Positions 41,797 to 51,412 of a DNA stretch of 64,000 nucleotides are shown here, in pieces. Location of the stretch: contig NZ_CP150254.1 in NCBI RefSeq assembly GCF_037975445.1, positions 556,001 to 620,000 of the forward strand. Reading direction: 5' to 3'. Position 1 is the stretch's first letter, and every line of letters starts with the position of its first letter. A model generated the notes under the pieces. It searched no databases. It saw only the letters and a program-made list of their open reading frames with translations, and was not told where the DNA came from. This DNA is from Peribacillus sp. FSL P2-0133. Its GTDB lineage: Bacteria; Bacillota; Bacilli; Bacillales; DSM-1321. A program made the translations under genes and the position numbers.

Positions 41797-43317
41797 ATGC
41801 AGGAAACTTTGCAAAATAACACGAAAAAAGAGGGAACGGGAGCACTGGACTTAAAGATGTTCATCAATGGGGAATGGGTGAATTCGACTTCAGGAGAGAA
41901 GAGGGATGTATTGAATCCGGCCACCGGGGAAGTTATTGCCAAAGCTGCGGAAGGAACACAGGAAGATGTGGATGCAGCGGTCGAGGCAGCAAAATATGCT
42001 TTCTATGAAGGTGGTTGGTGGGGAACTCCTGCAGTGGAAAGAGCTCGCATTTTATTCAAAATAGCCGACAAAATAGAAGAAAAAGCTGAAGAATTAGCTA
42101 CGTTGGAAACATTGGATAATGGGAAACCATTACGTGAGGCTCGTTATGATATAGCGGATTCAGCAGCCTGTTTTAGATATTATGCAGGATTGGCTACAAA
42201 ACCGACAGGTCAAACTTTTGAAGTTCCTGACGGTCAGCAAGCGATGGTCGTAAGGGAACCAATCGGTGTATGCGGGCAGATCGTTCCATGGAATTTTCCG
42301 CTAATGATGTCAGCATGGAAACTCGCCCCGGCGCTTGCAGCAGGAAATTCCGTTGTGTTCAAACCATCTGAGATCACCCCTGTGACAGCGGTCAAACTAT
42401 TCGAAATCATGGATGAAGTCGGATTGCCAAAAGGTGTCGCAAACCTTGTGTTAGGAGCGGGGCCGGTTGTTGGACAAGCCATTGCCGAACATGAGGAAAT
42501 CGATAAAGTGGCCTTTACAGGAGGGACGGAAACAGGGCGTAAAATCATGGAGGCTTCACTCGGTAACCTAAAGAAGGTGACATTGGAGCTCGGCGGGAAA
42601 TCGCCTAATATCGTATTTGCCGACTCTGACTTTGAGACTGCCGTTGATTATGCTCTATACGGGATTTTCTGTAATCAAGGACAAGTGTGTTCAGCAGGTT
42701 CTCGTTTACTGTTGGAAGAGTCCATTTACGATCAGTTCATTGCAAGTCTTACTGCGAAGGCGAAAAAGATCAAAGTAGGTTCAGGTTCTGATGAAAGCAG
42801 CCAGATGGGTCCTATTGTTTCAGAAGCCCATATGAACAAAATATTATCGTATATCCAAATCGGAAAAGAAGAAGGTGCCAAAATAATCGTCGGTGGAAAT
42901 CGAATAAAAGAAGAAGGCTTGGATAAAGGTTACTTTGTCGAACCTACTATTTTTGTTGATACGACACCGGACATGCGGATTGTGCAGGAAGAAATTTTTG
43001 GACCGGTGCTTGTCGTTCAAAAGTTCAAGGATGAAGCGGAAGCACTTCGACTGGCCAATGATACGAAATATGGTTTAGCGGGAGCGGTGTTCACGAATGA
43101 TATCGCAAAAGCGTACCGTGTCATAAAAAAAGTGCGTGCAGGCATCACGTGGATAAACTCATATCATCCGACTTATAACGAAGCTCCTTGGGGAGGGTTC
43201 AAGCAAAGTGGAAATGGACGCGAACTGGGAACTTTCGGTTACGAAGCTTACACTGAAGTGAAGCAAATCAATAACAACTTGGATATCCAGCCAACAGGCT
43301 GGTTTGATGAAGAGTAA
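41797..43317 (+). CDS. aldehyde dehydrogenase (betaine/phenylacetaldehyde-type), SigL-controlled
   Basis: A 506-residue NAD-dependent aldehyde dehydrogenase with an extra ~20-residue N-terminus. Motifs: GQIVPWNFPLMMSAWK, FTGGTETGR, catalytic Glu in TLELGGKSPN, Cys in GQVCSAGSR, and the end WGGFKQSGNGRELG. It resembles broad-specificity bacillar ALDHs (DhaS/AldA-type). AGGAGGAA precedes the ATG. Sharing the sigma-54 dependence of the preceding operon suggests joint use in amine or amino-acid degradation. Confidence 0.87.
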   Translation: MQETLQNNTKKEGTGALDLKMFINGEWVNSTSGEKRDVLNPATGEVIAKAAEGTQEDVDAAVEAAKYAFYEGGWWGTPAVERARILFKIADKIEEKAEELATLETLDNGKPLREARYDIADSAACFRYYAGLATKPTGQTFEVPDGQQAMVVREPIGVCGQIVPWNFPLMMSAWKLAPALAAGNSVVFKPSEITPVTAVKLFEIMDEVGLPKGVANLVLGAGPVVGQAIAEHEEIDKVAFTGGTETGRKIMEASLGNLKKVTLELGGKSPNIVFADSDFETAVDYALYGIFCNQGQVCSAGSRLLLEESIYDQFIASLTAKAKKIKVGSGSDESSQMGPIVSEAHMNKILSYIQIGKEEGAKIIVGGNRIKEEGLDKGYFVEPTIFVDTTPDMRIVQEEIFGPVLVVQKFKDEAEALRLANDTKYGLAGAVFTNDIAKAYRVIKKVRAGITWINSYHPTYNEAPWGGFKQSGNGRELGTFGYEAYTEVKQINNNLDIQPTGWFDEE

Positions 43318-43329
43318 ATAGCTTGACGA

Positions 43330-43360
43330 AAAGGCTGTTCCTTGTGGAACAGCCTTTATT
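43330..43360 (+). terminator. terminator of the second ALDH
   Basis: AAAGGCTGTTCC-TTGT-GGAACAGCCTTT, then TAT. Confidence 0.8.
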
Positions 43361-43364
43361 TGTG

Positions 43365-43530
43365 AAATCGCAGATAAAATGCCGGAAATCGTAGATATAT
43401 TTCAAAAATCGCAGATAAAATGCCGGAATCGTAGATATATTTCAAAAATCGCAGATAAAATGCCGGAATCGCAGATATAACTCCGGAAAGTGCAGATAAA
43501 ATGCCGAAACCGGAGATATATTCAAAGATT
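43365..43530. repeat. tandem repeat, about four 40-bp units
   Basis: Units start near 43365, 43407, 43447 and 43486 and contain AAATCGCAGATAAAATGCCGG followed by AATCGTAGATATATTTC (the motif core is GCAGATAAAATGCCGG). Each unit is itself two related ~20-bp halves sharing TCG(C/T)AGATA. The last unit is more diverged. It lies between two convergent genes. Confidence 0.75.
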
Positions 43531-43543
43531 GCTAAACATTGAT

Positions 43544-45592
43544 TTACTTTTGCTGGACTCTTTCAAGATCAACCCGTCCTGAAAAGAAAACGGCGCCATT
43601 ACCCATATCTGCGAGGCGATCTGGGGTAAGGGAATTGATGTGTTGTTTTGTTTCAGGTGTATTCTGCCACAAGCCTTGGCTGACAAGAACGCCGGGTAAC
43701 ACATTTTCACCGGGAGCAGCGGTAAGCAAACATTCACCGCGATCGTTCCAGATTTTAACCATATCTCCGGAGGATATCCCCATTGTTTTGGCATCAGCGG
43801 CATTCATGTGCAGTTTCGGTTCCTTTTCCATGGAGATATGTTTGGCATTATTTGAAAAGGTTGAATTCAAGAAATTGTGATTAGGTGCCGGAATGAATAA
43901 AAATGGCAGGTCGCTATCTTTTATGATTGGCTTATATGTTGGCAAAGGCTCGTATCCATCCTGCTTCATCCGTTCGGAATAAAGTTCGATTTTACCACTT
44001 GGTGTCGGGAGTTTTCCTGGGAACATCGGCTGCATCTTGGCTTTGACAAATTGATTCCTTGAAAGGGAGTCATAGGTGATGCCTTCTAAATGCGGGTTAT
44101 CGGGAAAATCCAGCGCCTGACGTATCATATCTTCCTCAGAATCTCTAAATGCTTGTTCCTCAAATCCCATTCCAGCAGCTAACAGTTTGAACAATTCAAC
44201 ATTCGATTTCGACTCGCCATATTTTTCGACTACAGGTTTTTGTATTTGCACGTAATTATGCCAGTATGAATTATAAAAATCCTCCGTTTCATAAGATGAT
44301 GTGGCAGGAAGGACGAGGTCGGCAAACATGGCCGTTTCGGTTAAGAATAGATCATGTACAACTGTGAATAGATCTTCCCGCATTAGGCCTTCCTGCACCT
44401 TATTTGCATTCGGAGCGACAAGTGCTGGGTTGGAGCCGTATACAAACATGGAGCGAATCGGGTTTTCCTTTTCCAGGAGAGCTTGACCGATTTGGTTCAT
44501 ATTAATGGTCCGGGTAGCTTTATTATGCAATAAATCAGGACGTCTTAAGGCATTTGTATTAAAAGTCAGATATCCAGAATTCCCTTTGATGGCTCCGCCC
44601 CCCTCGGTCATCCATTGGCCGGTAAGTGCAGGCAGGCAGGCGATGGTACGTACCGCCATGCCTCCATTGTCATGGTGCTGCAGGCCATTGCCTATCCGAA
44701 CGAATGATGGACTTGTGGTGCCGTACATCCTGGCTAATTCATATAAGTCATCAATTGGAACGCCAGTGATCACGGAGACGGTCGCAGGGTCATATTGGCG
44801 GACGTGTTCGCGCAATTCGGCAGCACCAACTGTGTATTCATCCAAAAAGGGCTGGTCGACTAGATTCTCGGCATATAGTATATGCATTAATCCGAGGGCA
44901 AGCGCACTATCGGTGCCAGGCAGAATCGGAATGAACCAATCTGCCCACTTGCCGGTTTGGTTTTTATGTACGTCAATGACAACTACTTTGGCCCCGTTTT
45001 TTCGGGCTTGCTGGGCAAGAGTTACTTGGTGCATATTTGTGCTCACAGCGTTAATGCCCCACATGATGAAAAGCTTTGTATGAATCGTTTCTTCTGGATC
45101 GATGCCGAATGAACCACCCATTGTATAGCTGTATCCGACTGAGCCTGCCGCATTACAAATGGAACGCTCGAGCATGCTTGCACCGAGTTTATGGAAAAAA
45201 CGGCGATCCATCCCTTCAGCGCTGAGGTTGCCCATGTTTCCGTAAAAGCTGTAGGGGAGTATGCTTTCCGATCCGTGCATTTCAATCAGGTCTTTCCATT
45301 TGGAAGTGATTGTATCAATGGCCTCTTCCCAGCTGATTGGAGCAAAATTCCCTTCTCCTTTCGGACCGATGCGCTTTAATGGCTGTTTTAAGCGATTGGG
45401 GTCATATAGGCGAGCGGTCATGTTTCGGACTTTGTTGCAAATATTCCCTTTTGTTACTGGATGATCAGGGTCTCCTTGAACTTTAATGATTTTCCCGTCT
45501 TTTTTGTGCAGCAGTAAACCGCATTGATCAGGACAGTCAAGAGAGCAAACAGAGGGAAAGACTCCATCTGGCTGATTGATATAGGATTGCAT
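43544..45592 (-). CDS. YoaE-like molybdopterin oxidoreductase
   Basis: A 682-residue molybdo-bis-MGD enzyme of the DMSO-reductase superfamily, like Bacillus YoaE/YyaE. The N-terminus has an Fe-S cluster pattern CSLDCPDQC...NIC (Cys at about 16, 20, 24, 51). Further signatures are WEEAIDTI, VDQPFLDEYT, the molybdopterin stretch QGPLAND-like TEGGGAIKGNSG and a C-terminal molydopterin-dinucleotide-binding domain (about 560-675). No Tat signal is visible, so it is cytoplasmic. AGGAGG is eight bases before the ATG. No partner subunits are adjacent; electron acceptor and substrate unknown. Confidence 0.83.
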   Translation of the reverse strand: MQSYINQPDGVFPSVCSLDCPDQCGLLLHKKDGKIIKVQGDPDHPVTKGNICNKVRNMTARLYDPNRLKQPLKRIGPKGEGNFAPISWEEAIDTITSKWKDLIEMHGSESILPYSFYGNMGNLSAEGMDRRFFHKLGASMLERSICNAAGSVGYSYTMGGSFGIDPEETIHTKLFIMWGINAVSTNMHQVTLAQQARKNGAKVVVIDVHKNQTGKWADWFIPILPGTDSALALGLMHILYAENLVDQPFLDEYTVGAAELREHVRQYDPATVSVITGVPIDDLYELARMYGTTSPSFVRIGNGLQHHDNGGMAVRTIACLPALTGQWMTEGGGAIKGNSGYLTFNTNALRRPDLLHNKATRTINMNQIGQALLEKENPIRSMFVYGSNPALVAPNANKVQEGLMREDLFTVVHDLFLTETAMFADLVLPATSSYETEDFYNSYWHNYVQIQKPVVEKYGESKSNVELFKLLAAGMGFEEQAFRDSEEDMIRQALDFPDNPHLEGITYDSLSRNQFVKAKMQPMFPGKLPTPSGKIELYSERMKQDGYEPLPTYKPIIKDSDLPFLFIPAPNHNFLNSTFSNNAKHISMEKEPKLHMNAADAKTMGISSGDMVKIWNDRGECLLTAAPGENVLPGVLVSQGLWQNTPETKQHINSLTPDRLADMGNGAVFFSGRVDLERVQQK

Positions 45593-45748
45593 GGCGTATT
45601 CCTCCTAATAATTTAATCTAATAAAAAGAATTTTCTTAATTATATTGAAAGTGAAATCGTTGAAAGGTGCAAGAACTTCTTAACATATGTTTTTTTTTCT
45701 GATAAGCTTACAAGATGAAAATTAACCTATAAATAGGAGGATTCATTT

Positions 45749-47218
45749 TTGGATTATGGAATTATAATATCAATTGGAATATACATGGCAGGCATGCTGT
45801 TAATTGGTTATTTTGCCTATCGGAAAACGGCCAACTTAACCGATTACATGCTTGGCGGCCGGAACTTGGGCCCGGCTGTGACTGCATTGAGTGCAGGAGC
45901 TTCCGATATGAGCGGCTGGCTGTTGATGGGTCTTCCCGGTGCTATGTACATAAGCGGGTTAAGTGCTGGCTGGATTGTCGTCGGCCTTTGTGCAGGGTCT
46001 TATTTAAACTGGTTATTCGTGGCACCAAGACTTCGGACTTACACGGAAGTGGCCGGCAATTCGATTACTATTCCCGATTTTTTGGGGAATCGGTTTAAAG
46101 ATGGCTCCAGGGTCTTAAAAGTGGTATCAGCATCGGTCATTTTAATTTTCTTCACCTTTTACACATCTTCAGGCATGGTAGCAGGCGGTGAGCTTTTCCG
46201 CTCCGCTTTCAATTTGGATTATCGGTGGGGCATCTGGCTGACGGCGAGTGTTGTTATTCTTTATACATTATTTGGCGGATTCCTAGCTGTTAGCTGGACC
46301 GACTTCGTACAAGGTACAATCATGTTCATTGCCTTAATTCTAGTGCCAGTTGTCACGATTGTAAATATTGGTGGCTGGGATCCTACCTTCAATGAAATAA
46401 GATCGATCAACCCGAATTTATTGCATGTCTTTGAAGGAACATCAACCATTGGAATCATATCTCTTCTGGCATGGGGGCTTGGTTATTTCGGGCAGCCTCA
46501 TATTATCGTTCGATTCATGGCGGTTTCATCTGTTAAAGAATTGAAAAGTGCACGCCGGATCGGTATGGGCTGGATGATTTTTGCTATCGTTGGAGCGATG
46601 TTCACTGGATTGGTGGGGATAGCTTATTTTAACCTGACAAACAGTCCTTTAGGGGAAAAAAATGCTGAGTCCGTCTTCATCATTTTATCTAAAGAACTGT
46701 TTCCTTCTTTAATTACAGGCTTCTTGTTGGCTGCTATTTTAGCAGCGGTAATGAGTACGATTGCATCACAGCTTTTAGTTTCGGCAAGTGCTTTGACCGA
46801 TGATTTCTATAAGCAGTTCATTCGGCCGAATGCATCTGATAAGGAATTAGTTCTGGTAGGCCGGTTTGGTGTATTGGCGATATCTGCCATTGCCCTATTG
46901 TTGGCTTTTAATCCAAGCGGTACGATCCTTAAATTGGTGGGTTATGCATGGGCTGGCTTTGGAGCGGCCTTCGGTCCTGTCATTCTGTTAAGCCTGTACT
47001 GGAAACGGATGACGAAATGGGGAGCACTGGCGGGAATGATTGTCGGAACGGCAACCGTGATCGTCTGGGATATGATCGATAAGTTCGCTGAAGTATACGA
47101 AATCATACCTGGTTTCATCGCTGGTTCAATAGCGGTAGTCGTTTTCAGCTTATTATCGGCCAAGCCTACAAAAGATATAGAAGAAGAATTCAATCAAGCC
47201 ATTAAAAACCTCTCTTGA
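45749..47218 (+). CDS. putP: sodium/proline symporter (PutP/OpuE type)
   Basis: A 489-residue SSS-family transporter with 13 helices. Typical features: YMLGGRNLGPAVTALSAGASDMSGWLLMGLPG near residue 35 (core SAGASDMSGW), SWTDFVQGTIMFIALI and LAAVMSTIASQLLVSAS-like sodium-site residues around 330. Start is TTG after AGGAGG. It may serve proline as nutrient (PutP) or as osmoprotectant (OpuE); no putB or putC is adjacent and no SigB promoter was recognised. Confidence 0.87.
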   Translation: MDYGIIISIGIYMAGMLLIGYFAYRKTANLTDYMLGGRNLGPAVTALSAGASDMSGWLLMGLPGAMYISGLSAGWIVVGLCAGSYLNWLFVAPRLRTYTEVAGNSITIPDFLGNRFKDGSRVLKVVSASVILIFFTFYTSSGMVAGGELFRSAFNLDYRWGIWLTASVVILYTLFGGFLAVSWTDFVQGTIMFIALILVPVVTIVNIGGWDPTFNEIRSINPNLLHVFEGTSTIGIISLLAWGLGYFGQPHIIVRFMAVSSVKELKSARRIGMGWMIFAIVGAMFTGLVGIAYFNLTNSPLGEKNAESVFIILSKELFPSLITGFLLAAILAAVMSTIASQLLVSASALTDDFYKQFIRPNASDKELVLVGRFGVLAISAIALLLAFNPSGTILKLVGYAWAGFGAAFGPVILLSLYWKRMTKWGALAGMIVGTATVIVWDMIDKFAEVYEIIPGFIAGSIAVVVFSLLSAKPTKDIEEEFNQAIKNLS

Positions 47219-47301
47219 TCATTGAAAGTCCAGTTAAAATGCTGCTGGTTTTTTTAGCGATATAAAACAATGAATGCAATATATATGGTACAATACCGAT
47301 A

Positions 47302-47337
47302 GAGTCCTTATGTTGAAAACATGAGGGCTTTTTTTGA
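47302..47337 (+). terminator. terminator after putP
   Basis: AGTCCTTATGTT-GAAA-ACATGAGGGCTT stem with T run. Confidence 0.72.
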
Positions 47338-47382
47338 GTGATTTGGGAATAATAAACCAAAAAACAATACAAAGGAAAAAAT

Positions 47383-48660
47383 ATGAACCAATCTCATAAA
47401 ATTGCATGTAAAGTGGCTTTTATATATATAATCATTGGGGTCTTATGGATTTTCGTTACGGATTACATCTCTATGACACAGGCAAGGGCAGATGTTCAGA
47501 TATATGCAATGTTCCAACATTCCAAAGGGTGGATGTTCATTTTCATAACCGGGCTTTTCCTATACTTCATAATCAGGTATTGGACGGGGAAAATGTTGAG
47601 GTCCCAACAGGAATTCATTCTGAAGGATGAACAGTATCGGTCACTGTTCAAGCATAACCCAGATTGTGTGCTTGAGCTGGATCTCGAAGGAAATGTCGTT
47701 TCGATAAACCCTGAAGCTGAAAAACTATTAGGTCATAACAGTGACAATTTGAAAGGCAAGAATGCGAATCATCTCCTTAACTGGAATGAAAGTGATAAAG
47801 TATCTGTATTCTTTAAACAGTCCCTTCAAGGGGAGGCTGTAAAATTCGAAACGACCATTCAGAATGGCAGTGATGAAGAACGGATAATCCGTGTAACCTT
47901 TTTACCGATCATCGTTCACGCGGAAATGCTGGGAGTATATGCAATCGTTAGGGATATTACTGAATTGCGGCGCGAAGAGGAATTGATGATCATGTCTGAA
48001 AAGCTATCTGTAATCGGACATCTGGCTGCAGCGGTAGCACATGAGATAAGGAATCCGCTGACATCGTTAAAAGGATTCGTACAGTTAATGGATATGACGC
48101 AGGAGGTAAACCCACTGCATTCTGATATTATGTTGAAGGAAATTGACCGGATTAATATTATCTCAAGTGAACTTTTGATTCTTGGGAAGAAACAGGATGT
48201 AGCATTCCGCAGGATCGATCTTGCCGACAGTTTACAACAGGTATTCACGTTGATGAAAGCAGAAACGAATTTGAATAATATCGAAATGGGGTTCAGGGTT
48301 AAAACCGCCGAACCGATTTATATTATGGCTGATCCAATTGAAATTAAACAGTTGATAATCAATATCGTCAAGAACAGCATTGAAGCGATTGAGGATAATG
48401 GGAAAATTGATATATCGCTGCAAACCAGCGATGGACAAGCTGTAGTCAGCGTGAGTGATAATGGCATGGGTATGGTGCCCGAGCGCCTTGAACGGATTGG
48501 TGAGCCTTTTTATTCGACGAAGGAAAAGGGTACAGGGATCGGGCTAGCAATTTGCCGGAAAATCGTTCATCGACTTCACGGGGAAATGCATTTTGAAAGT
48601 GAGTTAAACAAAGGGACGACGGTTACAATTCGTATTCCGTTGGCTACTGGACAAGAATAA
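47383..48660 (+). CDS. orphan sporulation-type sensor histidine kinase
   Basis: A 425-residue membrane kinase: two helices (about 10-27 and 50-68), a PAS domain (about 80-200, EQYRSLFKHNPDCVLELD), HisKA with phosphorylated His in VAHEIRNPLTSLKGF (about residue 222) and an HATPase domain with N box IVKNSIEA, GMGM and GTGIGLAI. No response regulator gene adjoins it. This architecture matches KinA-E kinases that feed the Spo0 phosphorelay. Confidence 0.85.
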   Translation: MNQSHKIACKVAFIYIIIGVLWIFVTDYISMTQARADVQIYAMFQHSKGWMFIFITGLFLYFIIRYWTGKMLRSQQEFILKDEQYRSLFKHNPDCVLELDLEGNVVSINPEAEKLLGHNSDNLKGKNANHLLNWNESDKVSVFFKQSLQGEAVKFETTIQNGSDEERIIRVTFLPIIVHAEMLGVYAIVRDITELRREEELMIMSEKLSVIGHLAAAVAHEIRNPLTSLKGFVQLMDMTQEVNPLHSDIMLKEIDRINIISSELLILGKKQDVAFRRIDLADSLQQVFTLMKAETNLNNIEMGFRVKTAEPIYIMADPIEIKQLIINIVKNSIEAIEDNGKIDISLQTSDGQAVVSVSDNGMGMVPERLERIGEPFYSTKEKGTGIGLAICRKIVHRLHGEMHFESELNKGTTVTIRIPLATGQE

Positions 48661-48707
48661 ATGGTACTATGAAAGATAGGAAAAGTTATATTTTAAAGGA
48701 GAACGAT

Positions 48708-49844
48708 ATGAGCGAATTACCTGAATTAGTGAACGATAGAAAACCATATATACAAGAGGTCTGGAAGAAGTCCGGATTCGGACAACTTACCCCGATTCAA
48801 ACGAAAGCGATTCCGGTGATTGTCGAGGGAAAAGACATCATGGCTGAATCACCGACTGGTACGGGAAAAACATTAGCATATTTATTGCCATTACTAGAAA
48901 AGATAGATCCTGAAAAGAAATCGCCCCAAGCTTTGATTTTGGCATCATCACGAGAACTGGTCATGCAAATCAATGAAGAGATTCGCATTTGGTCAGAGGG
49001 AAGCGGCATTACGGGTGCAGCATTCATCGGCGGTGCTAATGTGAAAAGGCAGTTGGACAAACTGAAGAAGCGTCCCCAGGTGATTGCTGGAACACCGGGG
49101 CGTATTTACGAATTGATTGCCCAAAAGAAATTAAAGATGCATGAAGTTAAGACGATAGTACTTGATGAAGGTGACCAATTGATCACTCCAGAGCATATGG
49201 GAACGATCAATAATATTATCAAAACAACGCTAAAAGACCGGCAAATCATGGTGTTTTCAGCGACCTTGCCGGAGGAAACGGAAAAAGCCGCCCGGGGATT
49301 CATGAATGAACCCGAAATGATCAAGGTCGATAAGCATGAAAAAATGGAATCAAAGGTGGACCATCTTTACTTTGTTGTTGAGAGACGGGAAAAGTCCAAG
49401 ATCCTCGAGAAAATAACAAGAATTAAAGATGTGAAGGCCCTTGCCTTTCTGAATGATATAGCAGAGCTGAGCGTCTTGCATGAAAAGCTGAGTTATAAGG
49501 GTATTGAAATGGGCGTGCTTCACGGTGAATCCAATAAAGTCGACAGGGAGAAAGCGTTGCGTAAGCTTCGTTCCGGAAAATCCCCAATGCTGATAGCAAC
49601 GGATGTAGCGGCAAGGGGGCTTGATATTAAAGGTCTTACTGCGGTCGTTCATATTGATATGGCTGACAACATCGAACAATATATCCATAGATCTGGGAGA
49701 ACTGGGCGAGCAGGTGCAGATGGCACTGTCATTTCGATCGTAACGGAAAGAGAAGAGCGAGAGTTGAAAAAAATGGGTCGTGAACTGGAGATTCCATTAA
49801 CGAGAGTAACCTTCTATGGTGGAAACATCGTAGTCGATGAATGA
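48708..49844 (+). CDS. yfmL: DEAD-box RNA helicase YfmL-like
   Basis: A 378-residue minimal helicase core, as in Bacillus YfmL, which takes part in ribosome assembly. Q motif FGQLTPIQ, Walker A SPTGTGKT, TPGR, motif II as LDEGDQL (Gly instead of Ala in DEAD), SAT in FSATLP, DVAARGLD and HRSGRTGRAG. The ATG at 48708 follows AAAGGAG; the frame from 48669 lacks a site. It lies 47 bp after the kinase gene. Confidence 0.87.
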   Translation: MSELPELVNDRKPYIQEVWKKSGFGQLTPIQTKAIPVIVEGKDIMAESPTGTGKTLAYLLPLLEKIDPEKKSPQALILASSRELVMQINEEIRIWSEGSGITGAAFIGGANVKRQLDKLKKRPQVIAGTPGRIYELIAQKKLKMHEVKTIVLDEGDQLITPEHMGTINNIIKTTLKDRQIMVFSATLPEETEKAARGFMNEPEMIKVDKHEKMESKVDHLYFVVERREKSKILEKITRIKDVKALAFLNDIAELSVLHEKLSYKGIEMGVLHGESNKVDREKALRKLRSGKSPMLIATDVAARGLDIKGLTAVVHIDMADNIEQYIHRSGRTGRAGADGTVISIVTEREERELKKMGRELEIPLTRVTFYGGNIVVDE

Positions 49845-49850
49845 TACGAA

Positions 49851-49885
49851 AAAAGGGACGGCCATGGCGGCTGTCTTTTTTTTTT
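49851..49885 (+). terminator. terminator after yfmL
   Basis: GGACGGCC paired with GGCTGTC (one G-T pair), then ten T. Confidence 0.8.
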
Positions 49886-50223
49886 GCCAATGCCCGTTAA
49901 GATTAAAAATTAAAAAGTTGCTCATTGTACAGAATTCCCAATACATGCTTTTCCACTTTCTGAATATGGTGGGATTCCCAGTAGAAAAGTGATTGTTTTT
50001 GCTGAATCAAATTTAACGATGGGTGCCTCGGCAAAAGGGCTGAAATGATCCAATAAAGCTCAGGATAATATCCCCTCATAGCATTTGATACTATAAATAT
50101 TCGATTGTGAAATTATACTAAATTCAGGAGTTCATTAATGGGGGATAATCATGAATGAAAACGCTTCCTTTATGTGGTTTTTTGACATATGATAGCAATA
50201 GACATAGGTTAGGAGGAGACGGT
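49886..50223. other. intergenic region before the methionine gamma-lyase
   Basis: No S-box or T-box leader was recognised. A 58-codon minus-strand frame (49903-50079) has protein-like composition but no ribosome site. Confidence 0.4.
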
Positions 50224-51399
50224 ATGACAGGAAAGTATAAACAGTTTGAAACGGCAGTCATCCATGAAGGATATGACTCGAAGAAGCATTTAGGAAGCTT
50301 GGCAACACCCTTATTCCAAACCTCAACATTCACTTTCGAAAATGCCGAGCAAGGGGAAAGGCGTTTTGCCGGTATGGAAGAAGGATACATTTATTCTCGC
50401 CTAGGAAATCCAACGGTACAAGTGCTTGAAGAAAAGATTGCCGCTTTGGAAGGCGGGGAAGCTGGCCTTGCTTTCGGTTCAGGCATGGCTGCCGTTTCAG
50501 CAGTGCTTTTTGCGTTAACAAAAACAGATGACCACATCCTGTGCTCACAGGGGCTATATGGTTGTACATTTGGCCTTCTGCAGCTAATGAAAAATAAATA
50601 CCGCATCACACATGATTTTTGTGAAATGGATTCAGAAGAACAAGTAAGGAAAATGATCCGGCCGGAAACGACCTGTATATATGTAGAAACCCCGATCAAT
50701 CCGACGATGAAAATGATTGACTTACAGATGGTGGTGAGAGTTGCGAAGGAATATAATGTGACGGTCGTAGTCGATAATACGTTTTCGACTCCCTACCTAC
50801 AGAGACCGCTTGAATATGGCTGTGATATCGTCCTTCATAGCGCTACGAAATATCTTTGCGGGCATGGTGATGTCGTTGCAGGCCTTGTCGTCGGTAAGAA
50901 GGAATTCATGAATCAGGTAGCCGGGACTACACAGAAGGATATCGGTGGAATCATTTCACCATTCGATGCCTGGTTACTATTACGGGGGCTAAAGACCTTG
51001 CCTGTCAGGATGGACCGTCATTCGGCCAATGCAATGGCAATCTTTCAAGAACTTAAGAAACATCCAAAGGTGAAAAAAGTATATTATCCAGGTGATGAAG
51101 CTTCACCGGATCATTATATAATGCAAAAACAAATGAAACATGGCGGCGGCCTTATCTCTTTCGAACTGCATGGCACAAAACAGGATGCACAGGAATTCCT
51201 CAATAAATTGAAACTTATCAAAATTGCCGTAAGTCTAGGTGATGCCGAAACATTGATCCAGCATCCCGCTACCATGACGCACTCTGCCGTTCCTGAAGAT
51301 TCACGGGAACAAATGGGCATCAGTGACCAGCTGGTCCGTCTCTCAGTTGGCCTTGAGGCTTGGGGGGATATCTGGCAAGATCTTAAGCAAGCATTTTAG
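50224..51399 (+). CDS. methionine gamma-lyase type Cys/Met-metabolism PLP enzyme
   Basis: A 391-residue PLP enzyme of the trans-sulfuration family. Motifs: YIYSRLGNPT, the SQGLYGCTFGLL stretch with Tyr and Cys at the positions that mark methionine gamma-lyase, VVDNTFSTPYLQRP, the PLP lysine in LHSATKYLCGHGD and SVGLEAWGDI. It cleaves methionine to methanethiol, 2-oxobutyrate and ammonia. AGGAGG precedes the ATG at 50224; the longer frame from 50155 is rejected. Converges with the next gene, 13 bp apart, with no terminator between. Confidence 0.83.
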   Translation: MTGKYKQFETAVIHEGYDSKKHLGSLATPLFQTSTFTFENAEQGERRFAGMEEGYIYSRLGNPTVQVLEEKIAALEGGEAGLAFGSGMAAVSAVLFALTKTDDHILCSQGLYGCTFGLLQLMKNKYRITHDFCEMDSEEQVRKMIRPETTCIYVETPINPTMKMIDLQMVVRVAKEYNVTVVVDNTFSTPYLQRPLEYGCDIVLHSATKYLCGHGDVVAGLVVGKKEFMNQVAGTTQKDIGGIISPFDAWLLLRGLKTLPVRMDRHSANAMAIFQELKKHPKVKKVYYPGDEASPDHYIMQKQMKHGGGLISFELHGTKQDAQEFLNKLKLIKIAVSLGDAETLIQHPATMTHSAVPEDSREQMGISDQLVRLSVGLEAWGDIWQDLKQAF

Positions 51400-51412
51400 G
51401 GTAACATATCCC

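Noticed and set aside
49903-50079. 58-codon minus-strand frame, MRGYYPELYW to NEQLFNF
   Set aside because: Protein-like composition but no ribosome site and no known homolog; possibly the stub of a lost gene.
49886-50223. S-box or T-box leader for the methionine gamma-lyase
   Set aside because: None of the conserved SAM-riboswitch or T-box motifs could be found.
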